Source: Deferribacterales bacterium
Lineage (GTDB): Bacteria; Chrysiogenota; Deferribacteres; Deferribacterales; JAISNW01
Assembly: GCA_025997275.1 (NCBI GenBank)
Contig: BNUJ01000009.1
Coordinates: 1 to 23,970, forward strand
DNA length: 23,970 nt
Direction of reading: 5' to 3'
Part shown: one piece after another, positions 6,940 through 14,421 of the stretch
Layout: each line of letters begins with the position of its first letter
How positions within the stretch are numbered: position 1 is the stretch's first letter
Notes under the pieces: model-generated
The model's input: only the letters and a program-made list of their open reading frames with translations
Told to the model about the DNA's origin: nothing
The model's database searches: none
Made by a program: the position numbers and the translations under genes

Positions 6940-7214
6940 GTATGACTATTGATGAAAAATTAGGGATAGATAAATTTCATGTGGATGAGGGCTACGCTCA
7001 TATAGAGGTGAACAAGGGAGCCAGCGAAAGTGATATAAAGCTCCTTACTAGGGCGTGTCCCGCTGGGCTATACAAGTATAGCGAGGGGGTCTTAACGTTT
7101 GATTATGCGGGCTGTTTTGAGTGTGGCACGTGCAAGGTGTTATCGGCGGACAGGGTGGTTAAAAAGTGGAGTTTTCCGAAAGGCTCGTTCGGTGTTGAGT
7201 ATAGACACGGATAA
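6936..7214 (+). CDS. fixX: FixX-type ferredoxin-like protein
   Basis: Small iron-sulfur partner of FixC. The 92-aa sequence closely follows the E. coli FixX pattern: KLGIDKFHVDE near the N-terminus, then TRACPAGLY (first Cys), FDYAGCFECGTCK (three Cys) and the ending WSFPKGSFGVEYRHG. Four Cys are present, enough for one [4Fe-4S] cluster, as in other FixX proteins. It starts inside the fixC stop (ATGA), so the two are translationally coupled and should be made in equal amounts. A second Met two codons later could also be used. It is the last gene of the rpmE-thyX-fixCX unit. Confidence 0.93.
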   Translation: MSMTIDEKLGIDKFHVDEGYAHIEVNKGASESDIKLLTRACPAGLYKYSEGVLTFDYAGCFECGTCKVLSADRVVKKWSFPKGSFGVEYRHG

Positions 7215-7245
7215 GTGAATGGCTACGGTAGAACTAAACAATATG

Positions 7246-7265
7246 ATAAATTTCTTAAAATTTAT
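7246..7265. repeat. AT-rich inverted repeat next to the promoter
   Basis: A perfect 8-base inverted repeat (ATAAATTT / AAATTTAT) with a 4-base centre, ending one base before the -35 box of the flagellin-like gene. It could be an operator for that gene. It is unlikely to be the terminator of fixX, since it has no GC stem. Confidence 0.4.
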
Positions 7266-7266
7266 G

Positions 7267-7294
7267 TTGACTATTTCCAAATTTATGCTATTGT
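7267..7294 (+). promoter_or_regulatory. Promoter of the flagellin-like gene
   Basis: TTGACT (7267-7272), a 16-base spacer and TATTGT (7289-7294), giving a leader of about 80 bases. I see no sigma-28 (TAAA...GCCGATAA) or sigma-54 (TGGC...TTGC) motif, which would be usual for a late flagellar gene. A 5-base hairpin (GTCTT...AAGAC, around 7313-7333) lies in the leader. Confidence 0.5.
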
Positions 7295-7382
7295 AGGTGT
7301 GATAAAAATTTGTCTTATTATGTCAACAAGACGGATATAGCAAATATAATACTTCAATTATTATTGTGTTTGGAGGTGTTGT

Positions 7383-8288
7383 ATGAACTTTTCCGTTTCT
7401 GGGTTTGGTGGAGGTGCGTCTCCTCTATCGTCACTGTATTCTAGTTATTCTGCCAATAAGTCTCTCAAAGCTTCTGAGGAGTTGCAGGCGTATAACGTAA
7501 GCAATTTAGCGCATGCATTGCAGTCGTTAAAACCAGTAGAACCTACTGATAGTGTAAGTCTCTCTGAAACCGTTATGTCTGCCCTTGCAGCGATGGAAAG
7601 AAATGAGACAGCTCTGACTTCTACGTCGCAAAGCTTAGTAGATGATATTACGAACACTAGCGAGAGCGTAGGTGCGCTTGACAGTGGGTTAGATGATATC
7701 GCTGCTAAGGTAGAAGACATAGGTGAACGCCTTGCTACTGTTGCTGACAAGGAGTTGACTACTGAGGACAGAGAGCAACTGCAAGTTGAGATTGACTCTA
7801 TAAAGGGCGATATTAACAAAGCGGCTGAGAAGTTATCTAAGCAGATTGAAGCTCAAAGTGGAGTTAAAATATCTCTTGATGCCAAGACGCTTGGTGTTGA
7901 TGATATTGACGTTCGCTCACCTGAAGCAGCTGAAGAATCAGTAAAGAAGATTGACAGTGCACTTGAGTTGCTATCTAATGCAAAGGAAATCGTTGGCAAA
8001 GCTGTTGAGAAGTTGCAAGAACCGGGCAGACTAGCTGATATGTCAAAGAGTATGGCAAATCTAGGTATTGCTACCGGCGCATTGAGAGACGTTCAACGCT
8101 CACTTGATAATGCAGTGGCTGAACGCTCCGAAGTGGAGCTTGTTGAAGAGCTAGGTGAGGATGCTATCGCACCAGTTGCATCTGTGCGTAGCAACAATGT
8201 CCCGCAGCCACAACAAATGCCCGCATACATAGCATCAGCTGTGATGAATGCATATAAAAATGTAACCTATATGGCAAACTATAGGTAA
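7383..8288 (+). CDS. Flagellin-like coiled-coil protein (301 aa)
   Basis: The start is ATG at 7383, seven bases behind a strong GGAGG. The protein is acidic and almost entirely helical. The stretch around TTEDREQLQVEIDSIKGDI (126-144) matches the flagellin D1 helix pattern (DRxxLQxEIDxLxxEI). LGVDDIDVRSPEAAEESVKKI (170-190) followed by IDSALELLSNAKEIVGKAVEKL resembles the flagellin C-terminal region before the QNRL motif. The terminal D0 segments of true flagellins are not recognisable: the first 25 residues are Gly/Ser-rich and the last 40 are Pro/Gln-rich. It may be a divergent filament, cap or junction protein exported by the flagellar system, or a cytoplasmic relative. Single gene with its own promoter and terminator. 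Confidence 0.6.
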   Translation: MNFSVSGFGGGASPLSSLYSSYSANKSLKASEELQAYNVSNLAHALQSLKPVEPTDSVSLSETVMSALAAMERNETALTSTSQSLVDDITNTSESVGALDSGLDDIAAKVEDIGERLATVADKELTTEDREQLQVEIDSIKGDINKAAEKLSKQIEAQSGVKISLDAKTLGVDDIDVRSPEAAEESVKKIDSALELLSNAKEIVGKAVEKLQEPGRLADMSKSMANLGIATGALRDVQRSLDNAVAERSEVELVEELGEDAIAPVASVRSNNVPQPQQMPAYIASAVMNAYKNVTYMANYR

Positions 8289-8295
8289 AGAGCTT

Positions 8296-8331
8296 AAGCA
8301 AGCCCCTCTCTTTCAGAGAGGGGGCTTGCTT
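8296..8331. terminator. Bidirectional hairpin terminator between convergent genes
   Basis: The left arm AAGCAAGCCCCTCTCT (8296-8311) pairs with AGAGAGGGGGCTTGCTT (8315-8331), 16 pairs with one bulged G and a 3-base loop. It begins 8 bases after the flagellin-like stop and 7 bases beyond the eno stop, so it can end transcripts from both sides. The tails are only moderately T-rich. Confidence 0.85.
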
Positions 8332-8337
8332 GTATTG

Positions 8338-9624
8338 TTACTTTAAGTTATAAAACGCTGCTAGTCCTTCGTATTTGCCCTGCCCCATAAGTTCATCTTC
8401 AATTCTCAGCAGTTGGTTATACTTAGCTACGCGGTCGGTGCGGTTCGGTGCGCCTGTCTTAATCTGCCCCGCGTTAGTTGCCACTGCTAAATCAGCTATG
8501 GTGGCGTCCTCAGTCTCACCGCTACGGTGCGATATTACACAGGTATAGCCAGCGCGTTTAGCCATTTCTATAGTTTTAAGGGTTTCAGTGAGCGTGCCTA
8601 TCTGGTTTAGCTTGATAAGTATGGAGTTAGCAGTGCCACTCTCAATACCCCTAGCAAGCCTTTCAGAGTTGGTCACAAACAGGTCATCGCCAACTAGCTG
8701 TATCTTACTGCCCAGCTTATCAGTCAGCTTTTTCCAGCCCGTCCAATCATCTTCAAAAAGCCCGTCCTCTATAGATATTATCGGATACTTATTTACAAGC
8801 CCGCTCCAAAACTCAACCATCTCTTCGGCAGTCTTTTCAGACTTCTTTTCAGCTTTCATTATATATTTGCCGTTGTCGTAGAACTCGCTGGATGCAGGGT
8901 CCATAGCTATCCATATTTGTTCTCCCGGCTTATAGCCCGCTTTTTCAATGGCGAGCATTAGCACGTCTAATGCTTCTTCATTGGATTTCAGGTTCGGAGC
9001 AAAACCACCTTCATCGCCGTAGGCTGTATTCAGCCCCTTATCCTGCAACACTTTCTTTAAGCTGTGGAACACTTCTGCACCCATTCTAAGAGCCTCACGG
9101 AAAGTTTCAGCGACAACCGGCATTATCATAAACTCTTGTATATCAACGTTATTGTCAGCATGCTTACCGCCATTCAATATGTTCATCATAGGTGCAGGCA
9201 GTACGTGTGCATAAGGTCCGCCGAGATAGCGATATAATGGGATACCTAAATAACTAGCCGCAGCTCTTGCACATGCTATTGATACCCCTAAAATAGCGTT
9301 AGCCCCGAGCTTTGCCTTGTTGGGCGTGCCGTCCATATCAATCATTATATCATCAATAGCCATCTGGTCTAAAACGCTGATACCCTCTAACTCTTCAGAA
9401 ATCAAAGTATTAACATTTTTAACTGCCGTAAGGACGCCTTTGCCAAGATAACGTTTCTTGTCGCCATCTCGCAACTCCACAGCTTCAAACTGCCCAGTGG
9501 ATGCCCCGCTAGGCACCATAGCCGTGCCATAAGAACCGCTTTCCGTAGTGACGGTGACCTCAACTGTCGGATTACCCCTAGAATCTAATACTTCAGATGC
9601 TTGAACATCAATAATTTCGCTCAT
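8338..9624 (-). CDS. eno: Enolase (phosphopyruvate hydratase)
   Basis: Interconverts 2-phosphoglycerate and phosphoenolpyruvate in glycolysis. The 428-aa protein is full length and fully conserved: EVLDSRGNPTVEV and VPSGASTGQFEAVELRD at the N-terminus, YGDEGGFAPNL with the catalytic Glu, the magnesium ligands in MDPASSEF, SIEDGLFEDDW and VGDDLFVTN, the catalytic Lys in SILIKLNQIGTLTET, and SHRSGETEDATIADLAVA. The ATG at 9624 follows GGGAGGGGA on the minus strand. It is transcribed alone, divergent from the radical SAM gene and convergent with the flagellin-like gene. Confidence 0.98.
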   Translation of the reverse strand: MSEIIDVQASEVLDSRGNPTVEVTVTTESGSYGTAMVPSGASTGQFEAVELRDGDKKRYLGKGVLTAVKNVNTLISEELEGISVLDQMAIDDIMIDMDGTPNKAKLGANAILGVSIACARAAASYLGIPLYRYLGGPYAHVLPAPMMNILNGGKHADNNVDIQEFMIMPVVAETFREALRMGAEVFHSLKKVLQDKGLNTAYGDEGGFAPNLKSNEEALDVLMLAIEKAGYKPGEQIWIAMDPASSEFYDNGKYIMKAEKKSEKTAEEMVEFWSGLVNKYPIISIEDGLFEDDWTGWKKLTDKLGSKIQLVGDDLFVTNSERLARGIESGTANSILIKLNQIGTLTETLKTIEMAKRAGYTCVISHRSGETEDATIADLAVATNAGQIKTGAPNRTDRVAKYNQLLRIEDELMGQGKYEGLAAFYNLK

Positions 9625-9650
9625 TGCTCCCCTCCCAATCCGTTTTGTAG

Positions 9651-9679
9651 ATTGTATGACACTTGCACAAACAAGTCAA
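9651..9679 (-). promoter_or_regulatory. eno promoter
   Basis: On the minus strand: TTGACT (9679-9674), a 17-base spacer, TACAAT (9656-9651). The start point is expected near 9644, with a 20-base leader holding the Shine-Dalgarno. It interleaves with the promoter of the radical SAM gene on the opposite strand. Confidence 0.75.
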
Positions 9680-9690
9680 GCTGGTATATT
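9663..9690 (+). promoter_or_regulatory. Promoter of the radical SAM gene, leaderless geometry
   Basis: TTGCAC (9663-9668), a 16-base spacer, TATATT (9685-9690). Only nine bases separate the -10 box from the ATG at 9700, so the mRNA would start at or within about three bases of the initiation codon. The -35 lies inside the spacer of the eno promoter. Confidence 0.6.
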
Positions 9691-9699
9691 ATCTATGAT

Positions 9700-10956
9700 A
9701 TGAATAATCCATCACTGGTATATGCTAACAGCAAAGGGGAAATCTTTGACCACCCAGAGCTAAATATGAGCGTGCATAGCGCAGGCTACGATATGCTCCC
9801 TTATGAAAATGAGCTGATAGAACTGCCGAAGATGTCCCGCCTATACTATATGCCGCACACTCAAGCTATGGGTTTTGATGCCAACAAGTCGCAATATGTC
9901 GCCCTGCCTGATAGCTACGCTGTCAGCGTGTTTCTGCCACCAGCATACCTGCGGACATACCTGCCGTCATATAAACGCACTAAACCAGAGATTATGCCAC
10001 TATACGCATACACCGCAGTAGGTTGGAACAACGGACACTTTGTCGTGCCCGCTATTAAAGTTGACGATGATTCACACTGGAACCCTGCTCTATACGACTA
10101 TACAGATAAATTCAAGCAACAAGTTGATGTTTATCTGAAACGTTATCCAAAAAATCGTCTATACAAACAGTTAGCGCACTGCGCACTGAACTATCACTGC
10201 ACCGCTGCTAAAAATGTGTTCTATCCGCGCTGGGAATGTCCGCTACCTGCTAGCCCTGCATGCAATGCCCGCTGTGTAGGCTGCATATCTCTGCAAGAGT
10301 CTGAATGTTGCCCTTCACCACAAACTAGGATGAGCTTTGCGCCCACCCCTGAAGAAATAGCTGAAGTTGCCTGCAACCACGCAAGGGATGCCGAAAAACC
10401 GATTATTAGTTTTGGTCAGGGCTGCGAGGGCGACCCTGTAATGGTGGCTGACAATATCGCAATAGCAGTTAAACTGATAAGAAAAGAGTTTCCAGAACTT
10501 ACTATAAACTTTAATTCCAACTGTAGCCTGCCTGACAAGGTGGCAAAGGTAATAGATGCTGGGGTAGACAGCATTCGCGTGAGCTTAAACAGCGTAGTAG
10601 AAAGCACCTACAACGCATACTACAGACCAACCACATATAAATTCGCCGATGTGTGTAAAAGTATATCAATCGCAAATGAGGCTCGTTGCTATGTTGCACT
10701 AAATCTGCTGACTATGCCGGGCGTGAACGATAGGCGTAGCGAAGTAGAAGCTCTAGTTAAATTTCTATCAAAATATAATGTGGGGCTTATACAGACCAGA
10801 AACTTAAATATTGATATAGCGTTGCTTGAAGATGCACTAAAACTACCTGTTGATGAGGTGTTGGGCATCAAAAATATGCTAAAGGCTATAAAACTGGAGC
10901 ATAAAAACATCAAATTCGGATACTTCAACCGCACAAAGGATAATTTCTACAGGTAA
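9700..10956 (+). CDS. Radical SAM protein of unknown substrate
   Basis: The 418-aa protein starts at ATG 9700 (MNNPSLVYANSKG). The same frame is open further upstream, but that part overlaps the eno start and promoter and is not protein-like. The iron-sulfur motif CNARCVGC (residues 188-195, Cx3Cx2C) binds the [4Fe-4S] cluster that cleaves S-adenosylmethionine. Further family marks are SFGQGCEGDP (237-246), INFNSNCSLPD, and AGVDSIRVSLNSV, the beta-strand series of a radical SAM barrel. The 180 residues before the cluster are a separate domain (VFLPPAYLR, YTAVGWNNGHFVVPAIKVD) that I do not recognise. Extra Cys residues occur just after the cluster (SECCPSP). The substrate cannot be inferred. 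It is a single gene, divergent from eno. Confidence 0.85.
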   Translation: MNNPSLVYANSKGEIFDHPELNMSVHSAGYDMLPYENELIELPKMSRLYYMPHTQAMGFDANKSQYVALPDSYAVSVFLPPAYLRTYLPSYKRTKPEIMPLYAYTAVGWNNGHFVVPAIKVDDDSHWNPALYDYTDKFKQQVDVYLKRYPKNRLYKQLAHCALNYHCTAAKNVFYPRWECPLPASPACNARCVGCISLQESECCPSPQTRMSFAPTPEEIAEVACNHARDAEKPIISFGQGCEGDPVMVADNIAIAVKLIRKEFPELTINFNSNCSLPDKVAKVIDAGVDSIRVSLNSVVESTYNAYYRPTTYKFADVCKSISIANEARCYVALNLLTMPGVNDRRSEVEALVKFLSKYNVGLIQTRNLNIDIALLEDALKLPVDEVLGIKNMLKAIKLEHKNIKFGYFNRTKDNFYR

Positions 10957-10991
10957 TGCAGTTTATAAAATGGTAGCCCTCTAAAAAGCTC

Positions 10992-11020
10992 TTGCATTAT
11001 TAGCTACAAAGTGGTAGGAT
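10992..11020 (+). promoter_or_regulatory. Promoter of the STAS-HEAT/cheR operon
   Basis: TTGCAT (10992-10997), a 17-base spacer, TAGGAT (11015-11020), four of six in each box. The start point is near 11027 and GGGAG (11040-11044) precedes the first gene. Only a moderate match. Confidence 0.4.
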
Positions 11021-11050
11021 GTCTGTATTGTGAGTTGATGGGAGCTATTT

Positions 11051-12466
11051 ATGGTTAATATTACATTTAAGAACAATAAGGCGTTGATAGTTGTTGACAA
11101 TAGTCCGACTAGGCAAGAGTTTGTTGCAGCCCGTCAAGAGCTGGAAGTAGCTATGGGCATAATAGGCGTTGATATAGATTTGGCACGGCTTGAGCATATC
11201 AAGAGCGACCAGCTTGCTGGGTTTATTATGATACGTAAGGTGGCTAATAGCAACCAAATTCCCATTGTGCTCTTCAACGTCAGCGATAACGTTTATAGGA
11301 TACTCCAAACATCCGATACCATAAAACTATTTACCATCGGCAAGAATTACGAACACAGTAGCACCGATGACCTAATAAAGATGTTCGCCAACGTAGAATT
11401 GGCTGACGGCGCATCAGACCACCTAGCTAAACACTACAACAGCGAGGTGCGGGCTGAGCTGATTAAACGTATTGCCGCCGATAAACCAAACATACAGGCA
11501 TGTTGCCTTCTAACCATAGGCAAAGCTTGCGATACTGATTCTATAGACCTTGTCCGCTCCTGCCTTGACAGCCCTCACACACAGGTGACGTGTGCGGCAA
11601 TACACGTGCTAGGCTGGTTCGGCGATATGGAATCAAAAGACAGGCTATATGATTTTATTCTATCGCCTACGAAGGCACTTGCTGAGGCTGCGGGTTCGGC
11701 AGTTGCTCTGCTAAGTGATGACGGCGACCTAGTCCGTCTTGTTGAGCTAGCATCGTCTAACAAACCTGAAGTTCGTGGCATTGTTGTCAGGGTGCTCGCC
11801 CTTATAGGTGGAGAAAATGCGTTCGCCAAAACTGCCAATATGCTTGCTTTAGAAACTGACGTGTTTATCCGCAAGACTATTGCACGTTGTTTGTCGCGTT
11901 TCAATACGCCACAAACGGTTGATTTGCTAGTAAAACTACTAGACGATAAATCTATGGCGGTTCAAGAGGCTGCTGCCTCTGGGCTTGGGTGCACAGGACT
12001 GAATGGCAACGAATCTGTTGTCATCAGCAAAATCAAGTCTCCCAATATCTGGGTGGGCTACTTTGCTGTGCGTGCACTAGGGCACAGCGTATCGCCTGAA
12101 ACTGCAAAAATATTGATAGAAGCATACCCGAGTGTTCACAGCAATATAAAGCTTGCTATCATAGAAGTATTGGGGCATACGCATCTGCCTGAAGCGATTA
12201 CATTGCTAGAAACGCAGTTGCAAGGCGATAACGAAGATGTCCGCCGTGAGGCGTTGTCTGCATTGTATGTGTCGGGCAAAAAGCAGACTGCAAAGTTGGC
12301 ACTGAATATAGCAGAAACCGACCAAAGCTGGATGGTGCGCTACCGTGCAGTAGAGATAATAGAGAACGAGCATCCAGATGGGTATATTGATGTACTTAGG
12401 CGGATAAACGAAACGGAACAAAATCGTTTCATAAAAGAGAAGATAGCACTAGTATTAGGCATCTAA
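11051..12466 (+). CDS. STAS domain plus HEAT repeats, signalling/scaffold protein
   Basis: A 471-aa protein in two parts. Residues 1-100 look like a STAS domain (anti-sigma-factor-antagonist fold): VDIDLARLEHIKSDQLAGF is the strand and helix carrying the usual Asp-Ser-Ser-Gly site, here Lys-Ser-Asp-Gln, and IPIVLFNVSDNVYRILQTSD is the next strand and helix. The single Ser52 may or may not be phosphorylated. Residues from about 125 to the end are tandem helical pairs of HEAT/PBS type (for example VTCAAIHVLGWFGD, VRGIVVRVLALIGG, VQEAAASGLGCTG, VRREALSALYVSG, VRYRAVEIIE), a protein-binding solenoid. GGGAG lies six bases before the ATG. It is followed after six bases by cheR, so a role in chemotaxis or motility control is likely, but the partner is unknown. 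Confidence 0.75.
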   Translation: MVNITFKNNKALIVVDNSPTRQEFVAARQELEVAMGIIGVDIDLARLEHIKSDQLAGFIMIRKVANSNQIPIVLFNVSDNVYRILQTSDTIKLFTIGKNYEHSSTDDLIKMFANVELADGASDHLAKHYNSEVRAELIKRIAADKPNIQACCLLTIGKACDTDSIDLVRSCLDSPHTQVTCAAIHVLGWFGDMESKDRLYDFILSPTKALAEAAGSAVALLSDDGDLVRLVELASSNKPEVRGIVVRVLALIGGENAFAKTANMLALETDVFIRKTIARCLSRFNTPQTVDLLVKLLDDKSMAVQEAAASGLGCTGLNGNESVVISKIKSPNIWVGYFAVRALGHSVSPETAKILIEAYPSVHSNIKLAIIEVLGHTHLPEAITLLETQLQGDNEDVRREALSALYVSGKKQTAKLALNIAETDQSWMVRYRAVEIIENEHPDGYIDVLRRINETEQNRFIKEKIALVLGI

Positions 12467-12472
12467 ACTGGC

Positions 12473-13306
12473 ATGTTTGAAACTACCAAGATGTCTGACG
12501 ATGAGTTTCTGCAGTTAGGCGATATTATATACAAGAAATCTGCAATCACTCTCTTGCGTGAGAAAAAATACTTTATGGAGAACCGACTCACAAGGAGGCT
12601 TGCAGAACTTGATTTTAACACATTTAAGGACTACATTTACTATATAAAATACGACCCTGCGGGCGAGTCGGAGCTTAACTATCTAGTCAATGCTACAACT
12701 GTCAACGAAACATATTTTTTCAGAGACCGCTCGCAGATTGACTATTGGCTTAACGTTATGCTCCCTGAGTCTATGCGTCAGGGTAAGACTGAGTTTCGTA
12801 TTTGGTCTGCAGCGTGTTCCACTGGAGAAGAGCCTTACTCGTTGGTTATGTTGCTTGATAGTATGGGGATGTATTATAAGGCTCGTTTCCACATAGTGGC
12901 AACTGACATTAACAGTAACGTGGTGGACATGGCTAAAAAGGGCGAATACGGCGAATATTCGTTAAAAAATGTACCCGATGAAATGTTAGAGAAATATTTT
13001 ACTAAAAACTCGAACAATGTCATTACTTTGAGTCAGCGTATTAAAGATAGGGTGGTATTTAAGACGGGCAACCTGATAGACCCCTTATCTTGCGAGCGAA
13101 CAGGGGGTAATTTTGATGTAATTTTCTGTCGCAATGTGCTTATATATTTTGATAATAAAGCTAAGGAGCAAGTTATCAATATGTTCTATTCGCATCTTAA
13201 AACATCGGGTTGCCTGTTTCTGGGTTATGCGGAAAGCTTGTCGGCTCTTAAACACAAGTATCACTCGCTCAACTTTTCTTCAGGAACGGTTCATATTAAG
13301 GAATAA
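12473..13306 (+). CDS. cheR: Chemotaxis protein methyltransferase CheR
   Basis: Transfers methyl groups from S-adenosylmethionine to glutamates of chemoreceptors, setting their sensitivity. At 277 aa it has the two-domain CheR structure: an N-terminal helical domain (1-75) and a Rossmann methyltransferase domain. Signature pieces are NATTVNETYFFRD (73-85), WSAACSTGEEPYS (111-123, SAM-binding loop), IVATDIN (141-147), FDVIFCRNVLIYF (214-226) and FLGYAESL (249-256). There is no C-terminal receptor-tail pentapeptide-binding TPR extension. The Shine-Dalgarno is weak, and it begins six bases after the STAS-HEAT stop, suggesting coupled translation. Met7 is an alternative start. Confidence 0.95.
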   Translation: MFETTKMSDDEFLQLGDIIYKKSAITLLREKKYFMENRLTRRLAELDFNTFKDYIYYIKYDPAGESELNYLVNATTVNETYFFRDRSQIDYWLNVMLPESMRQGKTEFRIWSAACSTGEEPYSLVMLLDSMGMYYKARFHIVATDINSNVVDMAKKGEYGEYSLKNVPDEMLEKYFTKNSNNVITLSQRIKDRVVFKTGNLIDPLSCERTGGNFDVIFCRNVLIYFDNKAKEQVINMFYSHLKTSGCLFLGYAESLSALKHKYHSLNFSSGTVHIKE

Positions 13307-13325
13307 TAATGGGAGGTGTCATAAT

Positions 13326-13595
13326 ATGTCGCTAGAAGGATTAACCGGTTCAATATTGACTATACCAACGGCAGAAAATGTCGCTAGCCACCAGAATAAC
13401 CTGCAGATGCACGCCCAAAGAGATGCCACAGCGATAATTCAGCAGCTCGCTTACCAGATGACACATAAGGCTATGTCCATTGACAAGTTAGAGTTGTCGT
13501 CCGCGCGCTCAAAGCGCGATGACGAACGAGATGCGGAGAAGAAAGACCAGCGCGGAGACAAACATAAGGAGCACAAGGAGCATAAGGAGGGTTAG
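13326..13595 (+). CDS. Small charged protein (89 aa) in the cheR operon
   Basis: Starts at ATG 13326 behind GGGAGGTG. The frame is open further upstream, but that part lies inside cheR. The N-terminal half (MSLEGLTGSILTIPTAENVA, then a Gln-rich amphipathic stretch to about residue 50) looks structured. The C-terminal third is a highly charged, probably disordered tail of Lys, Glu, Asp, Arg and His ending in three HKE units. I do not recognise the family. Its place between cheR and a PilZ-like gene suggests a small motility-related accessory. The repeated tail codons also contain the ribosome binding site of the next gene. Confidence 0.7.
   Translation: MSLEGLTGSILTIPTAENVASHQNNLQMHAQRDATAIIQQLAYQMTHKAMSIDKLELSSARSKRDDERDAEKKDQRGDKHKEHKEHKEG
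13563..13589 (+). repeat. Three tandem 9-bp units, each with AGGAG
   Basis: Units 13563-13571, 13572-13580 and 13581-13589 read CAYAAGGAG and encode His-Lys-Glu three times at the end of the 89-aa protein. Each unit holds a Shine-Dalgarno-like AGGAG; the last lies correctly spaced before the ATG at 13601. Confidence 0.8.
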
Positions 13596-13600
13596 CGTAT

Positions 13601-14419
13601 ATGGCACGTGAACGTCTAGTGCGGATGATAGTGATTTACGGAGACAATATCCTATGGCGGTATGTTGTGCCTAAATGTGAACCCGCCGAGATTGAAACGC
13701 TTGACGTTATTCCGATAGATGTGCGCTGGTTCACGCCAGACGACCTGAATAAAGCTAGTGAAATAACCATAGAGTATAGCATTGCTGGCACATTCTACGC
13801 GCGACATTTGAAGTTTGTAGCAACTGGTGTGGGCGGACTATTCTTGTTCTCTAAAACTTCTGTTGCCGAGAGTATGAGCCTAGAACGGGCATTTGTGATG
13901 GACTATCCAGAGGCTATACATCTGCGTATTGTAGCGGACGGCGAAAAAGCGTATTACTTGCAGCGGGCACTATCGGAGAACTCTACCGAGCAGCGCAAAA
14001 TCAGCACAAAGATTAGACAGACTATAATGAACGAGCCTGTTGAGATGCGCAATATATATAGATTTATGCTGGAGCTAAACGACAAGCTGGACGTGATAAA
14101 TGAACTACTGCGCGACAAGCATGGGGCTACCGAGACAGAGCTGGTCAATGTGCGGGGGATAGGCATATCGGTGCGAGGCTTTATACTCCACTCTGACTTA
14201 GTTCTGGCAGACGGAACGCTTGCCTATACAACTAACTCGCTAGGCACTATGGAGGAGAAGCTGACATTTTCAGCTGTTGTTGCCCTTGCCAAGCTAAAAA
14301 AAGCAGCGACTGGGACGTTCTATCAGGCTGATTTTGTCCAACTGGATGATGATGTAAAGGATGCTATCATGAAATATCTGTTTGTTCGGGAACGCGATAT
14401 TATGAAAGGGATGCGCTAG
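13601..14419 (+). CDS. PilZ-like protein (272 aa), possible c-di-GMP effector relative
   Basis: A soluble protein with no signal peptide or membrane segment. Residues 1-125 form a beta-rich domain (for example LKFVATGVGGLFLF), 128-175 a helical linker, and 180-272 a region whose pattern fits a PilZ barrel: RGIGISVRGFILHSDLVLAD (185-204), a strand series, then GTFYQADFVQLDDDVKDAIM and a terminal helix with RERDIMKGMR. The canonical c-di-GMP residues are not intact: the D/NxSxxG motif appears as GISVRG (188-193), and no clear RxxxR precedes it. Binding may therefore be lost or altered. An N-terminal partner domain plus PilZ resembles YcgR flagellar brakes. The start follows AGGAGGG at the end of the preceding gene. 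Assignment is by pattern and context only. Confidence 0.5.
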   Translation: MARERLVRMIVIYGDNILWRYVVPKCEPAEIETLDVIPIDVRWFTPDDLNKASEITIEYSIAGTFYARHLKFVATGVGGLFLFSKTSVAESMSLERAFVMDYPEAIHLRIVADGEKAYYLQRALSENSTEQRKISTKIRQTIMNEPVEMRNIYRFMLELNDKLDVINELLRDKHGATETELVNVRGIGISVRGFILHSDLVLADGTLAYTTNSLGTMEEKLTFSAVVALAKLKKAATGTFYQADFVQLDDDVKDAIMKYLFVRERDIMKGMR

Positions 14420-14421
14420 CT

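Noticed and set aside
7219..7296. 25-codon frame after fixX (MATVELNNMINFLKF...)
   Set aside because: It has no ribosome binding site, and it overlaps the inverted repeat and promoter of the flagellin-like gene.
9601..9699. Upstream extension of the radical SAM frame
   Set aside because: It runs through the eno start, its Shine-Dalgarno and both promoters, and the residues look random. ATG at 9700 follows the -10 box directly.
13134..13325. Upstream extension of the 89-aa protein frame
   Set aside because: It lies inside the conserved end of cheR in another frame. ATG at 13326 has GGGAGGTG.
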